Below are positions 11,926 to 23,114 of a stretch of 64,000 nucleotides of DNA, one piece after another. The position numbers and the translations under genes were made by a program. The stretch is taken from assembly GCF_014066305.1 (NCBI RefSeq), contig NW_023501063.1, positions 124,001 through 188,000 on the forward strand, in the 5' to 3' direction. Within the stretch, counting starts at the first letter, position 1. Each line of letters starts with the position of its first letter. This DNA comes from Letharia columbiana. Taxonomy: Eukaryota; Ascomycota; Lecanoromycetes; Lecanorales; Parmeliaceae. The notes under the pieces were generated by a model, which was not told the DNA's origin, did no database searches, and worked only from the letters and a program-made list of their open reading frames with translations.

Positions 11926-12962
11926 TCAACTGGGCTCCCAACACGGGTTGTATATATTGGGACCTGCATCAGGACCAGGATTCCAGGTCGAACAGTCGCA
12001 GGTGTATGGGCTCTTGCTGCCATCAAGTTGACAACAAGGACCTGAGACGGCTAAGGCAGGCGCGCAGACGCCATCGTTGGCTTGCATGATGTGCGCGTTC
12101 GGTGTCAATTTGCCGTTATTCATGGTACATTGGCTTGTCTCGAATTCTCCGTTGACTGGGTTGTTGCCGTTGGCGGCGTTGACGTAGCTCGGGGGGTAAG
12201 AGCGAATGATGAGTGGGATGGTCTTTATTGGTACGTGGGAATAGAAGAGCTTACGCTGTTGGGCAGGGTTCTGAAGGTAGGTAAATGCTGGTCCCGCAGG
12301 TATGTCCAAGCTGCATTTCTGTTTCGTCACCTTTAAAATATGTCGCTTAAATATAGAAATTTTTCTTGAACACGCGGTAGAACCTTCGGGTCCGATGCTG
12401 TATATGGTTCGCCCGAGTACTAGTTACTGACCTTGGCTTCTACTGACACAATGCTACATGAGGTAACAACTGGAGCGAGGGCGCCGTAGAGGATGGAACT
12501 GGTGGCGGCGTGGTCTGAGGGGGTGGCGGAGGCGGGGCACCTGAGCTTGTTCCAATAGTCAAGGATGTGCTCTTGCATGTTGGTGGGGTCGTGACGGTAG
12601 GGGCATCACCGTTACCGTTACACGGTTCATAGTGATTTACGGTCCCGCATGTCGAGTCTGTTTTCGACACTGATGGTAAGATCCTGGTGAGCAAAGTCAC
12701 CTGTGTATCATGAGGTGGAAGTCGGATTGCTTCTTTGACAGGGATTTCGATGATGTAGAATGTGTTGGCAGGTGCTTCGAGGCTTAAAACATTTACATAC
12801 TACAATTTCGGGCCCGACAGGTTCGACGGGCGTCATGGTTGGACAAGAACCGTCAGGGTTCGCTGTATAAGTCTGGTCTTCTGTAGTGATCGTCTCAATT
12901 CCATCAAAGATTGTCACGATCAAAGGCGTCAAAAACGTCCATGAGCACACACTGGCCGACAT
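11926..12962 (-). CDS. Cys- and Pro/Thr-rich secreted-type protein, exon joins unresolved
   Basis: Several minus-strand open segments have strongly coding character. About 12962-12780 is a Thr-rich strand (TIFDGIETITTEDQTYTANP). 12770-12480 carries TFYIIEIPVKEAIRLPP and a Cys/Pro-rich stretch with PPPPPPQTTPPP. 12330-11926 ends in a Cys-rich domain (SGPCCQLDGSKSPYTCDCSTW). Further coding-like sequence upstream (VQGIEAAVAETIVNCSPACD, about 13185-13120) may be an earlier exon. A GTCAGT...AAAG intron near 12440-12330 is plausible. The step near 12790 would need an intron of only 22-26 nt, so either I have mis-read the join or there is a frameshift. I cannot place a signal peptide. Cysteine pairs and Pro/Thr linkers suggest an extracellular modular protein, but no family is recognised. 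Confidence 0.4.
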
Positions 12963-13213
12963 TTAATCCCAAGTCCTAAGCGGGGTGACATTGGACAGCA
13001 TTCATGGAACGTACCAGTAGGGTGATGGACATGAAGCTGGGTTATTCCTATTTCCACAAAAGGATTGTTAATTTCCAAGCTGTAAAATCGAGGACGAAAC
13101 TGGGGCTGCGATAGTAGAGAGTGTCGCACGCTGGGGAACAGTTGACGATAGTCTCGGCAACAGCAGCTTCGATTCCTTGTACTATCTCCTAAACCTGAGG
13201 TCGGGCAAGGCAT

Positions 13214-13763
13214 TCAAAAACAAGGTATGCCGTGACTAGGAATGCACTTTAAACGCAATGCATGTTGTATGGTGGAAGACTCCAACAAAGAAGATGTAAA
13301 GGGAGGAGTAGAAGGTTGACAAAACAATCAAGACCAGACCTTCCGCACTTCATTGTATTCACTCACCTGGGGACCCCTTGTTTTCCGGATATCAGCGTCA
13401 ACATCAATCTGTAACAATCTGACCGCGTCCTTGGAATTTGCATCGGTCGTTGCAGGGATTTCTCGGCCAACCATACTTTAGACAAGAACAAGGTTACTGG
13501 GAAGTCCATCGAGACCTCTTGAGACGACCGCGCCAATGTCGTGCAAGCTTGAAAGGAGCTCCACTCGAAAAGATCATTGTACTTCAAACACCATTACAAC
13601 GTGGAAGATTAGTTAGACCTATACTCGTAATATATCGTTCATAAGGAAGCAGAAACGACGATAGCCCATGAACGCGGAGATTAGATAGGGTGAGCAGACA
13701 TTCGGAAGATGAATAGTGAATCCAGCAGGATTGACTGTCTTTTCATTGATGGGCAGCCTAGCT
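13214..13763. other. Intergenic flank of transposon, nothing supported
   Basis: Normal-composition DNA immediately left of the TIR element. I see no gene with support. Confidence 0.5.
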
Positions 13764-13766
13764 GTA

Positions 13767-13836
13767 ATCGTAGTCCGACTATTCGCTCCGCTCATAGTAG
13801 TCCTCAACTCAAAGACGCACTAGTCTTAAAGACGCG
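13767..13836 (+). repeat. Left terminal inverted repeat
   Basis: Begins ATCGTAGTCCGACTATTC after a TA dinucleotide. It matches the reverse complement of 17933-18002 except for two mismatches. It contains two direct copies of CAAAGACGC-like sequence near its inner end. Confidence 0.9.
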
Positions 13837-14818
13837 AAAATCTATTATTCCTTCCTAATTCTATATAGATCTCGATCTATAACTTAAATCTTAATAAATA
13901 TATCTTAATATATATATATTAGCTTTTATAGATTATAATTCAGCTTTCGAATATAAGCCTTAATAACCTTATTAATCTTTTCTTATTAAATTTCCTCAGC
14001 TCGAGTAGCTCGCTTTAGAGTCTTTCTATCTTTTCTATAGCTATTTCTTTTATTATAGTTAGAGATTTACGTATTTAATCTATTAACATTTATTCTTTCT
14101 TCTAAATAATCGTCTTTAAAAGTATCTTATATATTCGCTTAACTACGGCCTCTTTATAAATAGTCTTAATATCTCGCTTAATAATTTATCTCGAGTAGTT
14201 ATTAGTAATAGATTCTTTTTATAAATCGAGTTAATAACTATTATATATTTTTTAGAATAATAAAAGTCTAAGTAGTAAGTAATTCTTTAAATTATTAATC
14301 GTATTTAATAACGTCTTCGACTTTATAGAGGATTCTAATAAGTATAAGAGATATAGACTCGTCTAAAGTTATAGCGCGAGGTGCTAGATTTCTAATTTTT
14401 TAAGTACTACTTTAGAGTTATAGGATATAAAATTAATCTTTTAAAAGGCTAAATATATAGTACTAGGCGTAAAGATTTAGATTTTTATTTAATTAAATAC
14501 TACGAGAAAGTCGAGTTTATTAAAATCGCTACTTTTAAGACGTATAGTCGAATCTATAGTCTTCGTATAGTAATATTCAAATAATTAAAAGTATCTTATA
14601 TCTAATAGCTATATAATATATATAAAATACGAGAAAAGTATAAATAAGTCGATCTTTAATTATTAGATAAATATATAAAATTCGTAGATATAATAAGATC
14701 CGAAGTCGTCTAGAATTAAGACCCTCTATTCTCTTACTTAATAACGATAAGAAAATATATTAAAATATAGTAGCTAGTTATATATTAGTCGATTATTTAA
14801 ATATCTAATAGATAAAAC

Positions 14819-14984
14819 TGTTACGAGCGTACCCTTGACACACCACTCAGCCCTATGGCTAGCGGGCCTTGGCGGAGGCATCCCCTACCATATCATGCCT
14901 CCTTCCCACCTACATAGTTCGGTAGCCTTATTATCCTAGTTCTACCTCACCCATACTGGTATCGCACCTATGCTGGTCCTGACA
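14819..14984 (+). repeat. 5' LTR
   Basis: 166 bp, TGTTACGAGCG ... GGTCCTGACA. I find no difference from the 3' LTR (constant offset of 2160 bp). Confidence 0.95.
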
Positions 14985-15066
14985 TTATAATAAGGCTCCT
15001 TCGTATACCCGGCGAAGAGAAACGCAATCGGACACACTCCATTCGAATTAGCGGACGAATTCAAAG

Positions 15067-16978
15067 AAATGCGCTGGCAGGGGCTTTGTCAAGACGCCTT
15101 AAATGGATGAGACATCGTATCCCTGGGTAAGCCCACCAGACGGGTAACTCGATTTCATAGCGGATCGGACTCGGCAAACAGTGGTCGAGAGATAAACAAG
15201 GCATTGGACCATTCGTACGACTAGCGAATCGAAAGAAATAGCCAACACCCCCACACTCACAGTGAGCCTGCTACAATGGCAGCAAACGTTCGACCTCTTC
15301 ACTGAGCATGTCGACAACACACTCATAGTGAGCCTGCTATAATGGCGACGGGAACAGCCCCGAAATGGCTACGATTCGACCTCTTCACTGAGCATGTCGA
15401 CAACACACATAGTGAAGCCTGCTACCAAATGGCATTCAACACATTCAATTCTTTCCCTACCTACCTACCAAACCTACGAATCGACAAAGACAAAGGATGG
15501 AATGGAGGATGGACTTGATGGCAAGAGCATGGGAGACACAGGGCAAATCTACAGTGAAGCTCCCAGGCCAGGCTGCCAACAGGTGTTGGAGGATAACACA
15601 TGCATGCGTTGGATTTTCTTCAGTTCTACCGATGGGATTGATGGCAAGAGCATGGGAGACGCAGGGCAAATCTACAGTGAAGCTCCCAGGCCAGGCTGCC
15701 AGTAGGTGTTGAAGGCGAAAAAAGTGGAGGACTATGGCAAGCAGACTGGGCAAGGGGAAGAATTCGGAGAATCTTGCTGGCACGCAGGCAAGATATGGCC
15801 AATATCTCCAGGATCTCTGAAGGACATGGCAGGCATGGCAGGCATGGAACAGTCAAGACCAGCATGCGATCCGGCAAAACCTCGGACATGGTGTTTTTGA
15901 ACGAATTGAAACCATCCGATGTTTGACTGCTACACCTTGGCAAATCCTCTCCGGTCGAGTCCTGCAGGGACTATGGATGTTTGGAGACACAGGGCAAGCA
16001 ATGGGCGTGCATCTCCGGTCTACCAGCCATGGGGGCCATGGCTATTGAGAGGGGGGTAGTGTTACGAGAAATGCGCTGGCAGGGGCTTTGGCAAGAAACC
16101 AAGTTGAGCCATCGTATCCCTGGGTAAGCCCACCAGACGGGTAACTCGATTTCATAGCGAATCGGACTCGGCAAACAGTGGTCGAGAGATAAACAAGGCA
16201 TTGGACCATTCGTACGACTAGCGAATCGAAAGAAATAGCCAACACCCCCACACTCACAGTGAGCCTGCTACAATGGCAGCAAACGTACGACCTCTTTACT
16301 GAGCATGTCGACAACACATAGTGAGCCTGCTACAATGGCGACGGGAACAGCCCCGAAACGACTACGATTCGACCTCTTCACTGAGCATGTCGGCAACACA
16401 CATAGTGAGCCTGCTACCAAATGGCATTCACCACATTCAATTCTTTCCCTACCTCCCTACAGACCTACGAATCGACAAGTGCGTTGAGACAAAGGATGGA
16501 ATGGAGGATGGATTTTTGATGGCAAGAGTATGGGAGACACAGGGAAAATCTACAGTGAAGCTCCCAGGCCAGGCTGCCAACTGGTGTTGAGGGGTTTCAT
16601 AACACATGCATGCGTTGGATTTTCTTCAATTCTATCGAAGGACTATGGCAAGAAGACTGGACAAGGAGAAGAACTCGGAGAATCTTGCTGGCACGCAGGC
16701 AAGATATGGTCAATATCTCCAGGATCTCTGAAGGACAATGTGGGCATGGCAGGCATGGATGGCACAGTCAAGACCAGCATGCGATCCGGCAAAACCTCGG
16801 ACATGGTGTTTTTGAACGAATTAACCATCCGATGTTGACTGCTACCGCTACACCTCGGCAAATCTTCTCCAGTCAAGGCCTGCAGGGACTATGGATGTTT
16901 GGAGACACAGGGCAAGCAATGGGCGTGCATCTCCGGTCTACCAGCCATGGGGGCCATGGCTATTTGAGAGGGGGGTAG
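15067..16978 (+). repeat. Two tandem ~1-kb units inside the LTR element
   Basis: Unit A (15067-16059) and unit B (16069-16978) start with the same AAATGCGCTGGCAGGGGC and end with the same polypurine tract. Between them lie only 9 bp of LTR start (TGTTACGAG, 16060-16068). The units differ by small indels and substitutions. Unit A also holds a shorter internal duplication of about 70 bp (around 15519-15590 and 15640-15711). Confidence 0.9.
16966..16978 (+). promoter_or_regulatory. Polypurine tract of LTR element
   Basis: GAGAGGGGGGTAG immediately upstream of the right LTR, the expected site for plus-strand DNA priming. A second copy lies inside the element at 16047-16059. Confidence 0.8.
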
Positions 16979-17144
16979 TGTTACGAGCGTACCCTTGACA
17001 CACCACTCAGCCCTATGGCTAGCGGGCCTTGGCGGAGGCATCCCCTACCATATCATGCCTCCTTCCCACCTACATAGTTCGGTAGCCTTATTATCCTAGT
17101 TCTACCTCACCCATACTGGTATCGCACCTATGCTGGTCCTGACA
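16979..17144 (+). repeat. 3' LTR
   Basis: Identical to the 5' LTR. It is followed by the AAAAC target-site duplication. Confidence 0.95.
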
Positions 17145-17932
17145 AAAACAACTAATATAGTATTCGAAGATAAGTTATTTTTATTTCATTTATATAGAAT
17201 ATAGATATCTTTTAGAATTATAAATAGAGGTATACTTTAGTCTACGACGTTAATATATTTCACGAATATAATATAATTACGATTATCTAAATCTACGAAT
17301 TATAAAGACTTACTTTTATCTAAAGTAATAATATAATAAATAATTTCACAGTTAATTCGAAAGTTAGTCTCATCTATATTTTAAATATTCTAATATTATA
17401 TACTCTTCTCTTTATAGCCTTATCGAAATTTCTTATACGCTATATATATACTCTTAATATTATATATATTCTTACACTTAGTACTAAGAGATTTTTATTT
17501 TTATTTATAATATTTAAGATATTATTTTATAAATTATATAATCTAATTTTTATCGAGTAATTTAAGAGAATAATGCGAATTTAAAGTAATTTTTAGAATA
17601 TACTTAATAGTATTTTAAATATAATTTAATTAAAATAAATACTCGATATTATTTAAACGATTAATATAGTTATATAGCGATTATTCTTAAGTTATAGTAA
17701 GACGTATATAAGTAGATATTCGAGTACTTCTGAAGCTTATCCCCGAAGCTATCTTTACACCCGTCGCGGTTTAAGATTATAATACTCTACGGCCGCTATA
17801 GCGCTATGAAAATAACTATTTTTATACTTATTAATAGTCTTCTAGACGAGTTCCTCTTACTTAGAATAAGATAAAGATATAATGTGATAAAATAATAATA
17901 GATTATAATATAGGGTATCAAATCGCGAAAAA

Positions 17933-18002
17933 CGCGTCTTTGAGACTAGTGCGTCTTTGAGTTGCGGACTACTATGAGCGGAGCGAATAGTCGGACTACG
18001 AT
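17933..18002 (-). repeat. Right terminal inverted repeat
   Basis: Reverse complement of the left TIR with two mismatches, followed by TA. One mismatch is a C-to-T type change in the left copy, as expected for RIP. Confidence 0.9.
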
Positions 18003-18451
18003 TACTATCTCCACGTGATGCGAGCTCGATAAGGTTCGTAGCGAGCTCGCAGAACCGGCAATTCGGTGCGAGTTGCCTCCAAAATCACAGAAGATCGGTT
18101 TCTTAGTCGGGACGAACCCTAACCCTAAGCTACAATCGCTTCGTTCCTGGAAAATGGGTAAAGTTTGATTGAATTTGGTGGAAAATATGCTGCTCTACCG
18201 CTGCTATGCCGTCCGTCAACTCGCAGAAAGAGGCTTGCTACTGATGTCCTTAATCTATGCCAGGAAGCCATGACGCAAATCGCTCGCTGTACTTGTATCG
18301 TAAAGAAAACAATGATGGGCGTGAGCCGGAGAAGTGTAATGTAATGATCCACCAACGCCTGCTGTCACGGGCTAGAGCTTCAAGCGCGAGCCACGATCAT
18401 GAAAGGATAAAATGCCAACAGCCAGACTCAGACACCATATTCTCACCCGTG
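18003..18451. other. Right flank of transposon, no gene
   Basis: Contains two CCCTAA units at about 18116-18127, too short to be a telomere remnant. No coding support. Confidence 0.5.
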
Positions 18452-18908
18452 CTATCGGTAATAAGATGAATTCGTGTAGTACCTCTGATCCTTATCCTTT
18501 GTCTGGCATGACAGAGACTTCTTCTGGGGCTGACCGTGGTCGAGGAAGCTCTGAGGATAGTAACGCTCGTCTGTTGTCTTAGACCTCCCATCGTCTCGCG
18601 AAGAGGAGCCATGGCTGATCGAAAGAGGTACCTTGTCCGAATTCGAAGACCGGCCAGATTGACTGCTTGACGACTTGCCCGAGGATGCGGAGCGCGGTTC
18701 ACTCAAGGTTGTGGCGTACCTTGGCTCGAGGTACCTGTCGTCGTATCTTACGGAGTCATAGGGGGCGCGTTGTTTAGAATCTGTGGAAACTGATTAGGGA
18801 CAGTGCTGCGACGTCGGGTGGGAGATACACACCAGACTGGCATGACAGAGGAATTTTGCCTGAAGAGTAAGATGAGGTCGAGCGGCTTGATTGGTTTGAG
18901 CGAGACAT
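18452..18908 (-). CDS. Ser/Tyr-rich low-complexity protein, 134 aa
   Basis: Exon 1 (18908-18833) and exon 2 (18780-18452) join through a 52-nt intron (GTGTGT donor, CCACAG acceptor) to give 134 aa. The protein is mostly serine, arginine, tyrosine and lysine (SSGKSSSSQSGRSSNSD, DERYYPQSF, KDKDQRYYTNSSYYR). It has no signal peptide or membrane helix and is probably disordered. A motif like GK(I/V)PLS recurs (GKIPLSCQS near residue 17, DKVPLSISH later, KKSLSCQ near the end). I do not recognise a family. The open frame across the splice and its composition support a real gene, but the start is uncertain. Confidence 0.5.
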
Positions 18909-20916
18909 CGTCGATGTCGCTGATAAAAGCTAGGTCTTGTATGTCTTGGGTATGATGCTGAGCAGAGTGGATCGTTGTTGGGTCGTTTGGCTAGGATTCT
19001 TTGGCGGTGACGGACAGACAAGAAGGTGTCGCTGCTATTGGGTCCAATTGAAGTGTCTGAAGATACGCAATGGATGTGAAGTGCTAGATTTGAAGAGTAG
19101 TGGCAGTATTTGGTCTCTGGGGTTATTAAGACGAGCGCAGAGAGGAAACAGCACGTGAGAAGGCCCAAGAGGATGGCTTCGTAAAAGGATTAAATGCAAT
19201 TGGTTTATATTTTGAGTCGTATGGAGAAGTTGCACACTCAATCGACTGATGCAGGTACAAATTGAGAAGAGAAATTCTACTGAAGAAAATTGGTTTCTTA
19301 TACCAGCACGCCTCATAGCCGGGGCAGTATGAGCAATCTTCAGGAGTCGTCAGCGGAGCCGCATCGGATCACATGCTGCCTAATTGGCATGGTGAAAGCA
19401 CCACTACGGCCCTTGTAACATCAGAGCAAGGCACCCGTCCCAAAGCGGTTAAGCGCGAGGCAGCAATCTACTAAGACTGACCGGCGAAAATAAAGGACAA
19501 GAGTCACTTGGAAAATGATCGAGAAACAGGGGCTTAAGAGTCATTTCGACGGTCGGCTGTGTCCGATATAATTCGAGTATTGGATGTGGTTGGGTACTTG
19601 CAGAAGGGGTTCGTTGAACGCTTATCGGCGCCTCCGCCCCTGCAAGGCACAGTGTTCGCAGGAATTCATTGAGGCTTCTGATTTGACCGATTGACTCAAT
19701 CAGGGTCTTCCTGCAGCCTAGCTAGGGAAGGAAGAAGCGTCTTGGTGCAGGCAGATTTTCTAGTCGAGAACTGAGCGGCTGTTGACCATTCAGATGCCCA
19801 GCCACGCGCCGCAGTCGATGAAACGAAGGATGGGAAAAGAGGCTATACTGGGAAACACGTTTGCTGTGCGCTCACTCAGCCCATGGTTCAGCAGGATAAG
19901 AAGGCAAGTAGGCGATGGTGAACTAGAGAATGAAGAGTGAAAGCTGAAGAGGCGGAGTTGTGCGCTACGCCAAGACTTGTCCCGAGGCGGATCGTTGACT
20001 CCTCATTCTCGAGTCTTGATGATGACTCTTTATGCGCGGTTGAAACGAATGCATGTTTCCGCATCATGTCTTATTCATAGCATTCGGAGGCTTTTCATGC
20101 ATACCATCTTGCGTCTTACAATCATTACTACATCTCACGATGCGACAGTCAGCTGATGGTGTCCTGGCTCGAGTAGCGTAGTTCGCGTAGGACTCCAATC
20201 AGAAGAGCCCAATCATGTAATAAAAACACAAGCTTTTCCGGGGGCCATAGACTCCGCTGATGCTGTAATTCCACAAAAGAAACCAGCAACCCCAAAGTTT
20301 GAGACTTCTCTACTCTACGAGTATACTCCCATCTTGAAAAATTTTACATGTTGAGGAATGACACCCCCCAAGATTACGGATACGAATACCCCATAGTAGT
20401 ATACTTTACAGAGTATGCTATTTTCGTCGGAGCCTCCTTATGCAACTAACTAGGCATAGGTGCAACCAAAATCTTCGTTTCAGCATTCATGCCTCATCAA
20501 TGTTCCATCGTTGCGTAAATGGTGTAGCAGTAGCACGACAGGGTTGCACGAACACTGTGCCGCGCGACCATGATAAGACCATGTGCAAGAATAGATCGTT
20601 TATTTTCTAGCCGTATCAAGATACCAATCCACATCATCACTCACTCACTTCGAGTATTCTCAGTCCAATGTATAATTTCCAAGTTTCCTGTGCGCAATCG
20701 GTTCCATCACTAGTATCTTTCTGATATGATTCGGTCAGTCCTGAAGTTCCATGCATCTGCTTCCTGTGCGTTGTTTCATGATCTTTTCATGTCCATTTTT
20801 TTGGCATGTATGCCCAAAACTTTTCCCAAGATAGGTCCCGTGGACCAAGGTGCTATCAATTTCCAAGGGTTGCCCCTTTTCGAAATAATCGTAAAGGTTG
20901 TAACGCGGACGTCGCC
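18909..20916. other. Intergenic, about 2 kb, nothing supported
   Basis: Only short frames without domain signal. It includes the 3' flank of the DUF6594 gene. No repeats stand out by eye. Confidence 0.5.
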
Positions 20917-22142
20917 CTAGCGAGGCACACTACCCACGTTGTTCACGTTGCCCAAGAATACGACCAACACGGCGCAATAACTGCCGCACCACAGTTTAGT
21001 CGATTGCGGGACAAAAAAACACGCATGCCTCGCAGCTACAAGTTATGCCCTGGCAACGATCAGGGCGGGGGTACTCACCCTGCGGATGCGGCCACGATCT
21101 CATGCCGTCTCGCCTTCGTGAAGCCCGTGAGGGCAGCAGAGAACACAAGGGTAAAGACAAGGACTACGCCGATAGTATCCGGACTTGTGGCAATTGTTCC
21201 CTGAATGGAGAATCTGTAGAGGAGCCAAATCGGCACCACGAGGAGAGCCAAGACTATGGTGGTGATCATCATCGTCACGCAAGTCGAGATTCTATCGCGG
21301 TCGTAGTAGTGGATATCTTTGTCGTCGGTCTTGTCTCTTGTCTCCTTTCGAGGGACTGTCAGACAGCGAAATGCGGGCATAGGAGAGTAGATTTGGAAAT
21401 AGTACTGACTTTAGGGCAGAAGAAAAACTGTCAAGGATTGTCAACACTTCATCGACATAAGATCTCTGAGACTTGGACTTACCTTGATAAGCCTACACCG
21501 CAGCACCTTCAACGTCCGCTCAAGCAGTCCATCGAGCCAAGCATACTCCCTGCCCGGTCTCAAAGTAATTAGATCTTCTTTCTCATATATAAATCCCATA
21601 TCCTCTTCAAAAAGCTGACCTCCATCATTCTCCATGAAGTGTAAGACGCTCCGATAGTCTCGATTCGACGGCCTATCCATTGCCTTGAGCTTTTGAGCTT
21701 TGAGCAGTAATTCCGCTACGTCACAGTCACCCAGAAGCCCCTTTATAGTCCCGACGACGCAGGTACTGACCATACTCAAGCGCGACCTTCTCCATCCTCT
21801 CCAACAGCTTTACCCTCGATTGCCCCTTCCACACCTCAGGAATCTCTTCTCTCTCAACATCGAAAGGTCTCGACATAAGATAGCTTTCATTGCCATCAGC
21901 GTGATCTGTTTGGTCCATGGCGAGAAGTGTAGCTTCCATCCTGCTCATCTCGTCCTGTTTAGACAGCAAGAGGCGGGAATATACCGAGCCGAAGCGCCGG
22001 TATACCATGAAGGCATCGTCGCTGTCGAGGAAGCAGGAGATTTTCGGGAAACCCCTTGGGTAATCTTGCACTAGGAATGGTCATTTGAGGCGAATTTGGG
22101 TATTTATGGCGACTCACGTTTTCGGACTTTGGGCTTCGACAT
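20917..22142 (-). CDS. DUF6594-family membrane protein, 306 aa
   Basis: Six exons (22142-22118, 22070-21771, 21715-21483, 21427-21406, 21355-21079, 20980-20917) close in frame to 306 aa. The N-terminus has the family opening (a YPRGFP motif, then DSDDAFMVYRRFGSVYSRLLL, quoted in part). It is followed by a helical region with LEATLLAMDQTDH-like pattern, EYAELLLKAQKLKAMDRP and the acidic DLITLRPG segment. The C-terminal third has three hydrophobic helices (VTMMITTIVLALLVVPIW, VVLVFTLVFSAALTGF, YCAVLVVFLGNV), as is usual for DUF6594. The family is fungal and of unknown function. The 22-nt exon 4 uses a weak GTACTA donor and is chosen by phase, so that join is the least certain. Confidence 0.85.
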
Positions 22143-23081
22143 GCTTTGGCAAGCGGGGTCTTTCCATGGCAGTTGGCCTGATGCGACGAGCTGAATCGCG
22201 GTCAAGATCTTAGACTTGACTAGTGCGATTTAGTATCTCTCCCCAAAAGTTTGGTTGCTAATATCTACAGCGAGTATAAGAACCAGTTCTTTCCGCAAGC
22301 GTAGCATTTTTTTCTGTGCTCTCGGTGGGGCTTTCCTTGAAAGTGGAATCTGAGAAAGATGAAGAGACTGGTAAGCCTTTCTCCAATTGGCTTGCCTAGC
22401 AGCATCAGATGTCATTTTTTATATATAAGATGATTGAAGGGTAGTTCAATAATTCTCTCCTGGGTTCTTCAACGTTATATATATTCATCGATTTCGTGAG
22501 CTAACTAATCGAAAGATGACACGGCCATAACATCGTCGATTGTTCCAAGCCCTGTAACGCCCGGCCGAACATGAACGACATAATCTGTGCTCCTTGGAAT
22601 CAAGCACCTCTCAGACGTCTTGCAGTTCGCCATCTCCATTCAGCCTAGCTTCGTTTCCTCAGTCTCGCCTGCGACTCGCTCATTCTTCCAATCTTTTGAG
22701 CGTGTACATCCATGAGTGACGCACGTTATCGTATCTCGCGCTCACGATAGATACTTCGTACTCATGGATGCCTTGGGCGTTCTGTTTCCACAACTTCTTG
22801 CCATATTTGAACTTCCTTGGACGCTGCGGCTTCATGTCAGACCTCACCGCCAACTATAAGTTTCAGTTTTTTAATTTTGTACTCACCCTACAACAGGTCT
22901 TTGGCCCACATCTGCCCTGCTATCCGGCTTGTGGGGTTGCAATTCATCGGCATCTGGTGCATTGGAACACGGGTTTCGATGATCGCTCTAGGCTATGTTC
23001 AGTGCAGGTCAACCAACAGTGGAGGCTTGAGATAGAGCTTACGGAGCCTTGGGAACTTTTTTTTTTAAAAAGGGGGGTTTG

Positions 23082-23114
<33 letters not shown>

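Larger units (their letters stand above)
14819..17144 (+). mobile_element. Young non-autonomous LTR retroelement
   Basis: Identical 166-bp direct repeats starting TG and ending CA (14819-14984 and 16979-17144) bound 2 kb of internal sequence, and the pair is flanked by the same 5 bp, AAAAC (14814-14818 and 17145-17149). A polypurine tract (16966-16978) sits directly before the right LTR, which sets the plus strand as sense. The interior has normal base composition, unlike the AT-rich DNA around it. It holds no gag, protease, reverse transcriptase, RNase H or integrase frame, only short frames of up to about 120 codons. It must therefore be moved by another element. I could not identify a tRNA primer site just after the left LTR. 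Confidence 0.93.
13767..18002. mobile_element. RIP-degraded Tc1/mariner-like DNA transposon, split by an LTR element
   Basis: Both ends carry 70-bp terminal inverted repeats (13767-13836 and 17933-18002) that differ at only two positions, and each end is flanked by TA (13765-13766 and 18003-18004). Removing the nested LTR element and one target copy (2331 bp) leaves about 1.9 kb, the usual size of Fot1/Pot2-type Tc1/mariner elements. The interior outside the LTR insertion is extremely AT-rich with frequent TATA/TTAA steps and no open frame. This fits RIP having destroyed a transposase. The class is inferred from TIRs, TA flanks and length. No transposase motif survives to confirm it. Confidence 0.75.

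Noticed and set aside
15394..16978. Short frames inside the LTR element as possible genes
   Set aside because: They follow the tandem repeats of the element, have no gag or pol motif, and change frame between the two units.
18116..18127. Two CCCTAA telomere-like units
   Set aside because: Only two units, expected by chance; no longer array and no chromosome end.
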